A stretch of DNA of 64,000 bases, from assembly GCA_958510875.1 (NCBI GenBank), contig OY294068.1, forward strand, positions 24,470,297 through 24,534,296, written 5' to 3'. A program made the position numbers and the translations under genes. The DNA is from Endomychus coccineus (Eukaryota > Arthropoda > Insecta > Coleoptera > Endomychidae). Below, in pieces: positions 35,870-47,959 of the stretch; position 1 is the stretch's first letter, and each line of letters starts with the position of its first letter. A model generated the notes under the pieces. That model worked only from the letters and a program-made list of their open reading frames with translations, was not told the DNA's origin and ran no database searches.

Positions 35870-36745
35870 GGAAAAACTTTTTCATAATTCAGAAAATTCA
35901 GTTCTATATCTCTTAATGTACTTACGAATTGTGGTCTTTAGGGCAAAGCAACCTTAAGCTTGTTTATACTTACTCAGAACATTTCTCAGTCAGTTCTATT
36001 GAAATATATAGGAACCGGGATGCTGCCATTGCATGAAAAATGTCATAGTAATTGCAAATCATAGTGATACTCTAACCTACACTCCTCTATTCGAAACGCG
36101 TGTGTGTGAATAGTTGATCTATAGCGGAGCATCGAATCGCATTGTGTTCATCAATGATCTACTAGTTGAATCCCATGTTAAATCATCTGAGTTACCTTCA
36201 TAATTTAGAAAATTTGATTATACATCTATTAATTTATTCACACGAAATTATGGCCAAATAGGCAAAGAATCTTTAAACTTGTTTATACTTACCCAGAACA
36301 TTTCTCAGTTAGTTCTATTGAAATATATAAGAACCCGGTTGCTGTCATTGAATGAGTAATATCAAAGTAATTGCCAATCATAGTAATACTCTAACCTACA
36401 CTCATCAATTCAAAACGATTGAACTTCAGGAGAATGTGCGTGAATAGTTGATCGATAGCGCAGCATCGAATCGCATTATGTTCATCAATGATATACTATC
36501 CTTTCAGAGGTTTATATTTTCAAAAATATAAGACTCTGACGGGATCAAAGTGCTGAAATTGGTGAACACCCTGGACTAGATATCCAGAAATGTGGGTTCG
36601 AGTGGCGCCTATGGTTCAATGTTCTACGTTATCTTCATAATTCAGAACATTTAATTCTATATCTACTAATGTACTTACACCAAATTGTGGTCAACTAGGC
36701 AAAATTTGAACTTGTTTATACTTACTCAGAACATTCCCAATGACA
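35870..36745 (+). repeat. tandem repeat, ~320-bp units with a tRNA-like insert
   Basis: CTTGTTTATACTTACTCAGA (or CCCAGA) occurs at 35959, 36278 and 36713, and TCTATTGAAATATATA and CGAATCGCATT recur in register. The first spacing is 319 bp and the second 435 bp. The difference is largely a ~110-bp insert (about 36495-36625) that contains a tRNA-like segment. Confidence 0.82.
36540..36615 (+). repeat. tRNA-derived SINE head
   Basis: GGGATCAAAGTGCTGAAATTGG (A-box-like), a good anticodon arm CTGGA-CTAGATA-TCCAG, and GTGGGTTCGAGTGGCGCC (B-box-like) appear in tRNA spacing. The acceptor stem does not pair, so it is not a tRNA gene. The same head occurs, decayed, at 18655. Confidence 0.5.
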
Positions 36746-37023
36746 GACAATTAATTTAACCAATGAGAAATAGTTGAAGACTTGTTAGCTCTTGCCAGAC
36801 CACAATAATTAGGTCTCGCTCGTCTTGATCATTATAAATCAAAAATTCCGGACTGCTGTCTAGCAGCTTTCTCAGATATCTCATCAGCAGATCGCTCAGC
36901 TGATGAACTCCTAGAGAGACCTTATCACACAAAGAATTGTTGAAGTACCACATTGATACCAATTTCACCAACGAGACGCTTCGGTACATTCATTTGTTCT
37001 GTCTGTCTACCAACTATTGAATT
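36746..37023. other. no supported gene
   Basis: Tail of the tandem array and unrelated AT-rich sequence up to the hAT end. A minus-strand frame (36756-36989) carries no recognisable motif. Confidence 0.4.
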
Positions 37024-37290
37024 CAGGGCCGGAACTACAATAACGCAACCGGTGCAATGCCCCGGGGCCCCCGGGCTCGGGGGCCCCCTGAGCGAAGGAC
37101 AAAAACAGCAAAAAAGGTTTCGAAGTGCAAGCATTTTTAGCGCTCTCATTGTTCTTCATTATGTGAAAATTTATTAACTGATTAATTTATTTATTTAGAA
37201 TAATAAAAGCTATTGCGAAAAATCTATTCAATAAAATTACTGTTACTCTATTTTTATTCTGTTGATATGTTTTGTCTAATTTCTTGACTT
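37024..37290 (+). mobile_element. hAT transposon 5' end
   Basis: CAGGGCCGGAACTACAATAA at 37024 is a classic hAT terminal sequence (CAGGGCCGG), followed by a GC-rich CCCCGGGGCCCCCGGGCTCG stretch and an AT-rich leader. The transposase C-terminus of a hAT lies at 39289. The matching 3' end (complement of CAGGGCCGG) is not found by 39900, so the element is truncated or rearranged. The leader stops abruptly at 37290 where calpain sequence begins. Confidence 0.65.
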
Positions 37291-37293
37291 CCC

Positions 37294-38858
37294 CGCCTGT
37301 ATGGGTCGATGTGGTTGTAGACGACAAACTTCCAACTGAAAAGGGAGAACTCGTTTATTCACATTCCACCGAAAAGAATGAATTCTGGAGTGCTCTTTTG
37401 GAGAAGGCCTATGCCAAATTACATGGCTCTTATGAAGCCCTCAAAGGTGGATCTACTTGCGAAGCCATGGAAGACTTCACAGGCGGTGTCACAGAAATGT
37501 ATGAATTGAACAGTGCACCACCACATCTATTCAAAATATTACAGAAAGCATATGAGCGATCTTCATTGTTAAGTTGTTCAATCGAGCCCGATCCCAAAAA
37601 ATTTGAAGCGCAGACCCCTCAAGGGTTGGTACGAGGACATGCATACAGTATAACAAAGGTTAAATTCCTCGATATTAAAACGCCAAACATGACAGGAAAA
37701 ATTCCATTGCTGAGATTGAGGAATCCCTGGGGCAATTAAACGGAATGGAACGATGCGTGGAGTGATAACTCACCGGAGTGGAAGTATATTTCCGAAGCTG
37801 AAAAAAAAGATCTTGGACTCGTATTCGATGATGACGGGGAATTTTGGATGTCATTCAAAGATTTCCAAGCTCATTTCGACCGCTTGGAGATTTGTAATTT
37901 GAATCCCGATTCACTGTCAACGATAGAATTACGTGGCAAGAAAAAGTGGGAAATGTCCATGTTCGAAGGTGCCTGGGTTCGTGGTATAACTGCAGGAGGA
38001 TGTAGAAATTTCTTAGAAACATTTGGGATAATCCCCAGTACCGTATTACATTGACTGACGTTGATGAAGACGATGAGGAAAATAAATGTACTCTAATTAT
38101 TGCTTTAATGCAGAAAAACAGAAGATTATTAAGAGCTTCTTCTGGTGCCGAATTGCTGACCATGGATTTTGCTATATATTATCTTCCGCGGCCTGACAAG
38201 GTTCCCACACCTCTAGACTAAAACTTTTTCAAATTCAATGCATCAGTGGGAAGATCGCCGACATTTGTAAACTTGCGAGAAGTCAGTTGTCGATTCAAGT
38301 TTCCCAAGGGGACCTATTGCATTGTGCCTTCCACTTACGAGCCTAACCAAGAAGGAGATTTCCTAGTCCGAGTGTTCTCCGAGAAGCGCAGTAACATGGC
38401 AGAACATGATCAAAAAATTGGATATCGTGCTGTTGACGAAAGGGTTGGTGGTCTCACTCAGGTGAAACAAGTACATGCAGAAATACAGAAAGGAAAGATT
38501 GCAGGGCCACCTACCGATGAAGACCTGGCTTCGGCAAACGAAGCTTGCGAAATGTTCATGAGAGTTGCAGGAGACGTTGGAGAAATCGATTACTTGAATC
38601 TGAAGCAAATTTTGGACGTTTCTTTCGCTAAGATCTTGAAGGATAACCATTTTTCGAAAGACTCCTGCAGAAGCGATGTTGGATGAAGATTATTCCGGGA
38701 AATTGGGTTTGGAGGAATTCAAGGAATTATGGCAATGCATAAACTTATGGGAGAAAGCCTTTGTTCTGTACGATATTGATAATTCGGGCACATTATCTGG
38801 ATTCGAGCTTAGGAATGTGTTGAATGCTGCAGGCTACGAACTGAACTTCATCAGATAA
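37294..38858 (+). pseudogene. processed calpain pseudogene (CalpA/CalpB-like)
   Basis: The plus strand reads 1.56 kb of calpain without introns. First is the second protease subdomain ([33 protein letters not shown], catalytic His in [12 protein letters not shown], catalytic Asn in RLRNPWGN). Next is the C2-like/CBSW domain (FDDDGEFWMSFKDF, MFEGAWVRGITAGGCRNF, YCIVPSTYEPNQEGDFLVRV). Last is part of the penta-EF-hand domain, with loops DEDYSGKLGLEE and DIDNSGTLSGFE. The catalytic Cys half is missing and the copy stops inside the EF-hand domain. Breaks: TAA at 37737-37739, frameshift near 38022, TAA at 38219-38221, frameshift near 38670. The lack of introns indicates reverse transcription of mRNA. 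It lies inside hAT sequence. Confidence 0.9.
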
Positions 38859-39171
38859 CTTTTCTAACGTTTTCGCTCGTCTCCGAAGTCTGGTATCGTG
38901 GATTTTTCTTACAGCTCCTTTTGCTTTTTCGCTGCTCATCTTTGAAGATTGAGATGAACAAATTTCTCGACAAATTTCCTCCGTATCCGATTCGAAGGAC
39001 CAATGTAGCTGTCTGCTGGCTAAACCTCGTCGATGTCTTCGAAAAGATTAATAATTTGCTGGGTTACTGAAGAAAATTGAACTAAAAACTGTTTACTTCT
39101 TTATTAACTCATCGACTGTCATCAAGTGTCATTAATGACGTTAATTCAAATCATACATACATAACATTCAG
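38859..39171. other. unassigned spacer, possibly inverted hAT leader
   Basis: On the minus strand a short ATG frame at 38939-38859 (SSEKAKGAVRKIHDT) follows the inverted 48-bp repeat at the distance expected for a leader and start. This suggests, without proving, that the spacer is the hAT leader in reverse orientation. Confidence 0.3.
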
Positions 39172-39288
39172 AGTCAAGAAATTAGACAAACATATCAACA
39201 GAATAAAAATAGAGTAACAATTACCTCTAAACCTATAAGATTCTGTACAAATCTTGAGCTTGGAAAAAAAAAACGTTACAGCTCATTT

Positions 39289-39558
39289 TTGATAATTGAA
39301 AATGAGTTACTGTCTTCCAGCTACCCAGATGTTTGTACAGCCCTTCTCATGTTTCTGATAGTCCCAGTCACTACGGCAAAAGCTGAAAGATCGTTTTCCA
39401 AATTAAAATTAATCAAAAGTTACTTGCGGAGCTCGATGCAACAAGAAAGGCTGAGCAACTTATCATTGTTATCAATCGAAAATCTGAGAGTCACAATTGA
39501 TTTCGATAAAGTCATTGAACAATTTATCTCTTCAAAAGCAAGAAAAAGAAAGTTCTAA
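39289..39558 (+). pseudogene. hAT transposase C-terminal dimerisation domain
   Basis: The frame reads SSSYPDVCTALLMFLIVPVT, then KAERSFSKLKLIKSYLRSSM, QERLSNLSLLSIEN and a basic tail before TAA. This is the hAT family C-terminal dimerisation region (the A-E-R-S-F-S-x-L-K-x-I-K-x-x-x-R signature), as in the ZMYM1-like hAT lineage. The rest of the transposase is not present upstream, where the calpain copy sits instead. Confidence 0.85.
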
Positions 39559-40919
39559 AATTTTTTCCTCAAATATCGAATCGTGATTATGAGCATTAGT
39601 TTAATCTTGTAATACTAAAATCTTATCGAACAACTTCTGCATATTAGCGAATTAAAGGTGATTTATAATGACTACTCGAATATCTCATCCTCCTCTATAT
39701 AATTCAAAATTCTGTAATGTAAGTACCGTATAATATTATAGCTAAGAATATATTACTACTTTACACTACTTGGTACCAATGTACCATGTCTACCAACCAT
39801 TCCTGAATATTGTGCTCTATTTCAGTTTTTCTCGAATACCTATTGATGCCACACGCAAGAGTGGTTTTATAAATGAATCCATTCGAATCGTTGTAGCGAA
39901 ATGAATAAAGAAATTATCTCTTTGGAAGTCGTTCATCGAAACCAATCAAATTAAAAGTAATAGCCAATACTAGCTATCAAAAATAGCGGACGAGCTACTG
40001 ATTCGGAAACAAGCACCCCGTACAATCGAATAGAAACTCTTTTTATACGAGCATGTTTCACCAATTTAACCACTATAGGAATGCTTCTGAAAAATTAAGC
40101 GCCGCCGAAAGAGTAGGCTAAGGAATTGTTTTTCTACGGATGATACATTTATCACTCTTTTATAAAGAATTACGAGATGCCAAGCAGACGAGAAAAGTGC
40201 ATTTAGTTAAACGTTCCTAAAAACTGCCACCATCATTAGAAAATATTACTTTGTTTATATAGATTAATACACTTCTAAGTTGTGCTTTAGCCTCCTCTTA
40301 CCGAACAAAGCGACGGTAATTATTCAACCGCAATATCTCAACGTCTTGTAATCCATTAAGTATTACCGCAACAATTTCAACAAAGTAAAATTCTTTCATC
40401 GTTTAAAATATACGAAATTCTTATTAACTTCCCCAGAAAAGTTGTTGCCGCAGGTCAGAACATCGAAATTCAAATTCCACCTGAACTTTCGACTCCGGAA
40501 AAGTGTTTTCGAATCATTTTTACTTTCATGTTAACTTACTTACGATAATAAGAATAAAATTGTATTGTATTGTTCTCAACTGAGTCGAAACATAAGGGAA
40601 CCATCTTTTGGTTATAAATATACAGATTGTTCCAGGTTTTCGTAGTAGAACTTTAACCGTCGATAGAAAATTTGGTTTTGAGGAAAAAAGTTCCTATTAA
40701 CATATATGCACAGACGCTTAATTTTTGAGATACAGGCATTTTATAATTGTCTCTGTATCTATGAAGATAATTGAGATGTCGCAATGACATTTGGTACTGT
40801 GGATGCGTAGATAGTTCACCAAATTAGCACATAAGTTCAGACCTGTATTACGTCCAGTGGCGTAGGTATTTAGCAACAATTATATATAGCTTAGGAACGT
40901 TACCTTCAACAGGGACATT
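39559..40919. other. no supported gene; diverged dispersed repeat near 40620
   Basis: About 40615-40760 (TTGTTCCAGGTTTTCG ... GTTCCTATTAACATAT ... TTTTTGAGATACAGG) resembles a motif series I associate with dispersed insect retroelement repeats; this is from memory and weak. The rest is unassigned. Confidence 0.3.
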
Positions 40920-41400
40920 CACGAATATCAAACACGGCAGTCTGGAGATAAAAGGGTTCCATACATCAGACTTTGGAAATCCCAAAACGGTCCAAACTAT
41001 TTATGTTTCAAATTTTTTAATAAGCTGCCTCTACATATCAAAGCCCTGTCATATAGATATTTTAGAGATAAATTAAAAGAATACTTTATTGAAAAATCTT
41101 TTTATTCTGTGGAGGAGTGTAATAATATACAAAAATAGTGATTTAAATCCTCTTAACAAATGTTTTTTAATCATAAATAGGTACGTGATTTTGTTTTATA
41201 ATTTTACATTTTAATTTACATGTAATTAGTGTTCAATATGTAGTTTTTATAACACAATTATTTTGAAGTATCTGTTTCATGGTTTGAACAATATTTTCTT
41301 GTATTTATGTCCCAATTTTTATTCCTTGTTGTGAGACTTGTGCAAATACCATTGTATATTAGCATGAATAAATTACTTACTTACTTACTTACTTACTTAC
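40920..41400 (+). mobile_element. LINE 3' end with (TTAC)n tail
   Basis: An open frame from 40920 to TAG at 41136-41138 reads HEYQTRQSGDKRVPYIRLWK, FKFFNKLPLHIKALSYRYF and DKLKEYFIEKSFYSVEEC, the C-terminal tail of a CR1/Jockey-type ORF2. A ~230-bp 3' UTR follows and ends in TTACTTAC repeats (about 41373-41400), a typical microsatellite-like LINE 3' terminus. No stop interrupts this tail. The upstream ORF is absent or unreadable, so this is a 5'-truncated insertion, of a family different from the LINE at 16800. Confidence 0.8.
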
Positions 41401-42060
41401 TATACAATTCTCGGGGAATAGGCCACACTAACACAAATGCTTATTATTTTCGTCTTTACATACGTTTCGGTCTTACGATCATGATCAGAAGACGTATCAA
41501 TGTATAAAACGTGATTTTTAAAAATTAATTGTTTCACCACACTAATTTCAATTTAAAATGCCCTTGTCGCTAAAAAAAAACAGAAACACGAATAATCGAA
41601 ATTATAACACATTAATGTTTTGAGTACATGAATTAAGAATCCGTTCCTAAGCAATATTATTATAAACTCTATAGTCATAACGGATCATAGTATGTAAAAC
41701 GGTTGCCAGATCTTATTAGAACTATTGCTATATAAGCATTCTACTTGGAATATACTTTTAACATTATAGAGATGCATGTAGGAACTTGCAAGGGTCTTAA
41801 TTAATTAAATTAGTATAAATCTGACTTATGATTGGATATCCGTTCTATCATTTACAGACTTGGAGTCACGTTTTATGTGAATCACCCCTGGAATGGATGT
41901 TTTATAATAATTGGTTTACCTAGTTAAAATATTAAAATTTTTAAATCGAATTGATGGGTATAATCATCTACATACCATTTAAAGAATATGGGTTGAAAAT
42001 ATAAAGAATTTATTATATTATATTCCATGTAAGGAACAATAAATATAATTAAGAGAAAGG
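41401..42060 (-). mobile_element. Penelope-like element relic D
   Basis: Arm sequence in minus orientation starts at TTCTCGGGGAATAGGCCACA and includes a decayed hammerhead (about 41455-41495). The core reads CUGAUCA instead of CUGAUGA, though stem I GTCTT/AAGAC is kept. At about 41960 the C-terminal coding jumps to the YVDD region (complement of AATATAAAGAATTTAT ... CCATTTAAAGAATATGGG), so the thumb and most of GIY-YIG are deleted. It abuts the (TTAC)n tail of the LINE. Confidence 0.72.
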
Positions 42061-42136
42061 AGTGAAATCTGGAGTATATTAGTTAAATTGTGGATATGTA
42101 TAAATAGCTGGCAATACCATTGTACGTTCAAATCCT

Positions 42137-42440
42137 TACGTTTGAAATGCATTCCCTAATAATTGAAAGCTTGTGTCAAATATATTATTTAAAAAAAGGT
42201 CATATAAATCGAAGTCAACTTCCTTCCAACTATTAGTCTCACCTTCAGATATTTGTGTAGCAGCAGGATATTTTCGAAAAATTTTCCCATAAGCTACTTA
42301 GTTTTTCCCGTGAATCATATTATAACTAAACGTACCTAACATTCTAGATAAATGAAAAAATGATAGTTTCACTACTGCGTCTGAATTCTGATCATTAAAT
42401 AAAATAGCTTCACTGGTGTTTTGTTTAACCACTAGGCATT
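42137..42440 (-). pseudogene. unidentified coding relic
   Basis: On the minus strand about 100 codons read coherently: SEAILFNDQNSDAVVKLSFF, HLSRMLGTFSYNMIHGKN, a stop (TAA near 42297), then GKIFRKYPAATQISEGETNS, WKEVDFDLYDLFLN, NAFQT and a final stop at 42137-42139. Composition and the single stop suggest a once-real protein. I do not recognise the family. It lies ~80 bp from PLE relic D, so it could be host sequence or an unknown element. The upstream end is not defined. Confidence 0.4.
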
Positions 42441-45400
42441 GAACAATATTGCACTGCTATACATACCAAAATGTGTGTTCAATACTATCATATAATTCAT
42501 ATTCACTTCAAAGCCTTTCGGTACAAATTAGAAGAGTAGTTGGAATATTTGGAAATTTAAATAATTTGTATTTGATTTTCTCTGATCATATATTGGATCC
42601 GTTCGAGAATTCAAAGGAAAAATTTGTTTTATATCAAATGCGTATTATCACATTTTGTATTTTCATTTAATTATAGCTCACAGTTAATCATAGAAAACAT
42701 TAATGTGCACTATACTTCTTTGATATTTTGATTATTTTCTGCCTGAACCTCGTTTCCTTCTACAATTGTTTCTCGATAACAATTGCAAAGAATGTTATGT
42801 CCCGTACGGTTTTCTGATCAAGATTACAAAGTTCATTGTTAACGTGTATTCACGAGGATATTGAATGAATGAAGGGATGATGGTATTTTTCAAAGCATAC
42901 CCTAGATATTTGTGACGATCATGAAAAACTATCCTTTGTCCTTTTGCAAAATGACTGATGCAAAGACGCGTTCGTCATTTGTAATGGGCAAGAATTTCAG
43001 AAGTAAACATAAAATTCAATACAATGGCAATTGAAAATTGAAACAGAAAAATTTTGAAAAAAAATTGAATAAATAAATAATAACATTTTGTGTAAACTAA
43101 AAAGAAGCATATAGTCTAGTCGAAAATGGCACAGAAAAAACAGGCCCAACTTCTGATGTGGCAGTTATAGGTGGATTCTGAAAAGTTCTTTTTGCATTTT
43201 CTTTGGTTTGGTGTACAATACAGAATTCACTAGAAAATGCTGGAACCCCTTCTTATGAATGAATAATAAATTAACATCAATTGATGAAGTCAAAATTCAT
43301 TTATTCCGGATATAAATACTTTCTAAGGGTATTTTCGGGTCACTAGCTATGAATTTAAGCTGAAAAAAATTAAAACATTTTATTCGTTAATAAATATGTT
43401 AATAAACAACAAAATAACATCTTGTTGGTTTTCGAGGTTGCTAATAACGGATCAGGGGTGAAAAATAGTAATGAGCTTTTATTTCATAAACAAAATTTGT
43501 GAAACACTCTAAGATAATTTTTTTGGCTCCAACATATCATCTCTGAAGTTATTGTGGTAGCTGATAACGAATCCGAGGTTCAAAATATTAATGAACCTTA
43601 TATTTGTTAATTAGCAATAAGTTTCGAAGTATCATCTCATGTGTTTTGGAGGTCGCTGTTCAAGACTCCGAGGTTCTGAAAGATTAACGAACCTTTTGCA
43701 AAAAACTTCAAATAAATTTTTTTGGTTTTGAAAGGTATATTCTTCTTTATGAAGAGGGAAATTTTTTCTTCAATTATTGAGAGAAGAAGAAATCTTTCTT
43801 ATATTAACTTCACGCGGCATTCATTAAGGTAGCCCCATTTTCAAACGGACAGACTATTTGAAGTAGGGAAAATGGAGGGTTCAATTTTCGGTTGGTACTT
43901 CAAAATGCTTCTTTATAATAACTTGCTTGAAAAAAAAACGTACATAGATTTAAAGTTTGTTCACCTGAAGAAGTAACTGTGTGGCGAAATGTGATGTTTT
44001 CTTTTATTTTGGTAATAAAAGTTCATTTTAGAGTTGTTCTACAGTTCATTACACTGTGTAGTGTTCATTTATGATATAATCTTCATCATTGGATAGATGC
44101 TATAATGGGGCATTTTTTTGTTTTAGTGTTAATAATTTCATAATCATTGTATTTCATTCTATCATGTTGATACATTATTATCATCGAGTAATGGTTTCGA
44201 TGGTTCGCAATAACTCTTTCCAGTGATGAACATATATTCTGTTATTCCAAGGAAGTATAGTGGTTTTAGATTTATTTACAATCCCTCTGCTGAGAAAATA
44301 TTCCACGGAATGAATTGTATAATGTGAGAAAAATGGTCTGCATTTTCTCCCAACTAAATAAGTAAAATTCATTTGTGCAAAAGATTGTGAATTGTGGTTG
44401 CAAGAAATTTGAATGTCTGGTGAATTATTAGGAAAATGAACCCGTACGCAAGTATAGCAAAGGTCCGTAAGACGATAAAGTAGAGAAATTGCAGTTCTAA
44501 GCGGTGTGTTATGTCATAAAATGCTTTAATATGAAAGGAGTGCAAAACATTTATTATGCTGCTGAATTTAATTACTGAACATGTATGGGTCTGAAGTTTT
44601 TCCCTCTTGGGTAACCCTATAATAAACATTACCTTTTGATTACTGCTGAATATATCGCAAAGTTTATAACGCAATAACACTTGAATGTATATGGCATCCA
44701 TAACCTCGCCAAGGGTGTTCGTTGGAGGGAGAAGAAAGTTTCCTAATTATCTGCTCTTGCTTGTCGACACTAATTAATAACTACGAATATTTTCTCAATA
44801 ATCGAAGTATATCAACTTAAAAGTAGTACGTAATTGGATTAATTTTCTTGATAACTTTGGTTTTTCCTCATAATTGGATAGCATAACTAACTTCACATTG
44901 AATTCCATCTTTTGGTATTTTTATTATTCCCTCTTTGGGTTAGAATTTGTTAAATATTATGAAAACTCTCGAACTTTACAAAAAGACAGAACTTGACTCT
45001 GAACACCATTTACAAGCTTTCTAAATTTAGTAATGGATAGGAAAGTTATCCCAATTACTCCTTTGTCATGCTGACTTTAATTAATACTCAACAATGGAAT
45101 GTTTTTATGAACAAAAATTCCACAAAATCAATAGGTTTAGGCTTATAACTGTTGTTGAAATACATCATGAGTGTATATAGTTGATAATGATTCTTAACCC
45201 AGGTATCAATTATATAAATAAATTCCCGGGAAAAGTCACACTAGCTCAACTAATAAAAAATAATAATAAGCATAGGAGCCAGAGCAATATTGATGGTCTA
45301 AGCATTTTCCCGATGGCACTATGGTTTATCGTTAGAGGACGGTTCAATGACCAATTCATCTCACAGACCGAATTTTTGCCATCTGCTAGATCTCGAGATA

Positions 45401-46105
45401 CAGCCTCCGCAAATTGTTTATTTTTCGACTGGAGGTTCACTCTTTTCAAGTTGCGGTTACTCGAAAAGCATGCCATTCTTATACACTTACACCATGTGCC
45501 ATCATTTTTTATCGTTTCCGTTTATCAGGCTGACCAGTTAAAAATGGACCGAAAATGGACTGCGAGTTAGCCCTCTCAAACCGGTTAGAAAATGTTCATT
45601 GGTGTTGGCAATTGTTAAGATACCCTATGCCATCGAAAGTTATCGGTCCATTTCCGAGTAATTGGCCATTATATGCATCAAAAATGTTTTTTTTTCTCAT
45701 TTTGTGGCTGAACCTTGCGGATTACAAGGTAACATGATGGCACCTTGTTAAATATCTTCATAGGAGGTCAAATAAAGATTTAAAATTATTACCATCATTC
45801 CTGCTTACTTCAACCCCCTAAAACTAAAAAAAACCACCCCCCCCAAAATATGAATAATATGGATAATATGACCAATTTTATGAAAGTGTTATCCAAAGAA
45901 ATGGTTTCCGAAGAACTGTTTTTCTAAGAAAATATCTTTCGAAGAACTGCTTTCGGAGAATTGTTTCCGTAGAATTTACCGGACACCAAAGTATACATGT
46001 ATGAACGCAGAATTGGATGAAATCATTTTCTCTGTAAGACGACAAGCAACAAAACTATACTACAAGCCCTAAGGAGTAAATGTGTTTTTGTTTTGTTGGG
46101 AGGTG
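42441..46105. other. no supported gene
   Basis: Minus-strand frames at 44701-44369 and 44372-44181 overlap by 4 bases and are rich in hydrophobic residues, but I cannot link them to a family. Near 45185-45235 a ~50-bp match (inverted) to the sequence just outside PLE B's right end is present. Otherwise nothing is identified. Confidence 0.35.
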
Positions 46106-46345
46106 GTCGAAACCCTTTATGGGCACTTTATGAGCCTGTAACATCACATAACGTAGTGAGTGTGGGAGTTCCTGAGTCCGAATATAATCACCTCAGATAT
46201 ACCCAACCAAATACTTCACACCTACCTTGCCTCACCACTTTTTTGGGTCATCGGAAAAATTCTGCAGTCGCTGGTATTCGAACCCGCGACTGACAGCCAC
46301 AGTGATTGGAAGGTCGATGCTTCTCTGAGCTACTCAGCCTCCTAG
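46106..46345 (-). mobile_element. tRNA-derived SINE
   Basis: On the minus strand the unit begins GGAGGCTGAGTAGCTCAGAG (A-box TGAGTAGCTCAG), has CTTCCAATCA at the anticodon-arm position, and CGCGGGTTCGAATACC (B-box, 46285-46273), then a non-tRNA body with CCCAAAAAAGTGGTGAGGC to about 46106. Internal pol III A and B boxes in correct spacing plus an unrelated 3' body define a SINE. The 3' tail is not clear. Confidence 0.75.
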
Positions 46346-47959
46346 TAAATGTGGTACTCCAGTCCTTAAAATGAGTAAGTGAAGTTCAACTTTTATTCCC
46401 TGCGGTTCAAAACCGAATTATGACCAATTTACTAAAATATGACAGCGGTTTTGAAGTGCTAGGTTTCGAGTAATACATTAGTTTAATAATTGAACACATT
46501 CTGTTCGAAGCGAACCTCTGGTCACGAAAACGGTTTATGTGTATCTGTTGTTGAAAACAAACCAAGAAATACTATTCAAATCATCTCATTCTTACAATGC
46601 TCTCAGTGAGACGGCATTCAAAATTGTACTTAGAATAATATTACGTCAGCTCATAAAATTCCAAGCTAAAACAACCCCAAAGTGCACGAATATATTAGCA
46701 AACATCTGCGACGGAATTGCATGAGCGAAATTTAATTGAAAGAGTTGATAAAAACAACAGAACTACTCCTTAGAAGTAGGAAACATTCCGAAAAATATCT
46801 TGTAGGAATACCGGCTGTATAAATCTTTGCATAACCGAATTTAATTCCAACTGTAAGTAAGAGGAGCTAAAGCGGTCCGAGAGCAATACATCATCAGTTA
46901 TTTGGTAAATTGAAATCCTCCAGAGTGTTTTATGATGTATTTTTTGCCTGCTTTTGTGCTATGAATCGGAAGTTGCCGAGTCTGCAATTAATGCGAGCTA
47001 ATTACCAAGCGCAACCATCTCGACCACTGTTTATCTCAAATAGATATTCTGCGGAATCTACAGAAATACTATAACCTAATTTATTTATTTGAATTAAATT
47101 AACTTCCGTACTTTATGCGCCATTGATTCTATAGCCCGGCTGAGTTATTAATTGCTCGGCAAGACTTTAATGAAGATATTACCCAACCTAATAGCGCGGA
47201 TTCGGATATTTTACTAGTCATTCTTAATTGCGACTCTTGGCAACTATTATGAGATTATTTCAATTTATTACATACCATTCCTTTTTAATTATCCTGATTC
47301 CAAACTTTACAATTCCCCCAATCTCCTCCGTTAATTACCTATTCCCGGAGAAATTGATGTTATCTTAGGAAAATATAGATTTATTGTTTAGCAACTTCAG
47401 AATCATATTAAATTGGTATTTAATTTTGTTAGCGCTTTCGTTACTTCCCTGATTATATCTTGCCAATTTGAACAACACTTCATGAAATCGGTATAATTCT
47501 CATTGAAAATACTAGGAAAGTTAAAGGTACCTTTATAATGTATAGGAAAGCTATTGAGAAAAGTGAAGCGAATTTCCTACTTCAGCTTGATTCAACTTAA
47601 GATTAATTCAGTTTGGTTGGTTATGCGTATCTTTATGAAATCATCTTCTCAAATATATCCACTCAAATGGGAATAGAGAGATGCACTCTCTATTGTATGA
47701 GTGATTGGAGAATTGCTTCCATGGAAATTCTGTATTCATTTTATGCAGTATGCAAGTTTTGACTTATAACAGCATATAAAACTAGTTGAAAAAGAGGCAA
47801 TTTCTATAGGCATGTATTTCGAGAAATACAAACTTTTATCTGGCAAGGAATTCTGCTTTAGAAATAGCATATGATTAGGACATGCAATGGCAGCTTTGAC
47901 TCCCAATTTAGGTAGCGTATAAAACGTAGAATAGATTAGCTAAATCAAAAGTAATAAAG
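46346..47959. other. no supported gene
   Basis: AT-rich intergenic-type sequence. No recognised frames or repeats. Confidence 0.4.

Larger units (their letters stand above)
37242..39218. repeat. ~48-bp inverted repeat bracketing the calpain retrocopy
   Basis: GTTACTCTATTTTTATTCTG at 37242 onward to 37290 equals the reverse complement of 39172-39218 except for one T in a T-run. The left copy abuts the calpain sequence directly. The right copy is ~310 bp beyond the calpain end, separated by sequence not of calpain type. Confidence 0.88.

Noticed and set aside
44181..44701. Two overlapping hydrophobic minus-strand frames, chemoreceptor-like at first sight
   Set aside because: No conserved receptor motif visible; AT-rich DNA yields hydrophobic frames by chance.
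45181..45570. 129-codon plus-strand frame
   Set aside because: It overlaps a PLE-end-like sequence at its start, has competing frames on both strands and no recognisable motif.
46093..46293. Plus-strand frame ending GIRTRD
   Set aside because: It is the antisense of a SINE tRNA-like head (the B-box complement gives the RTRD-type end).
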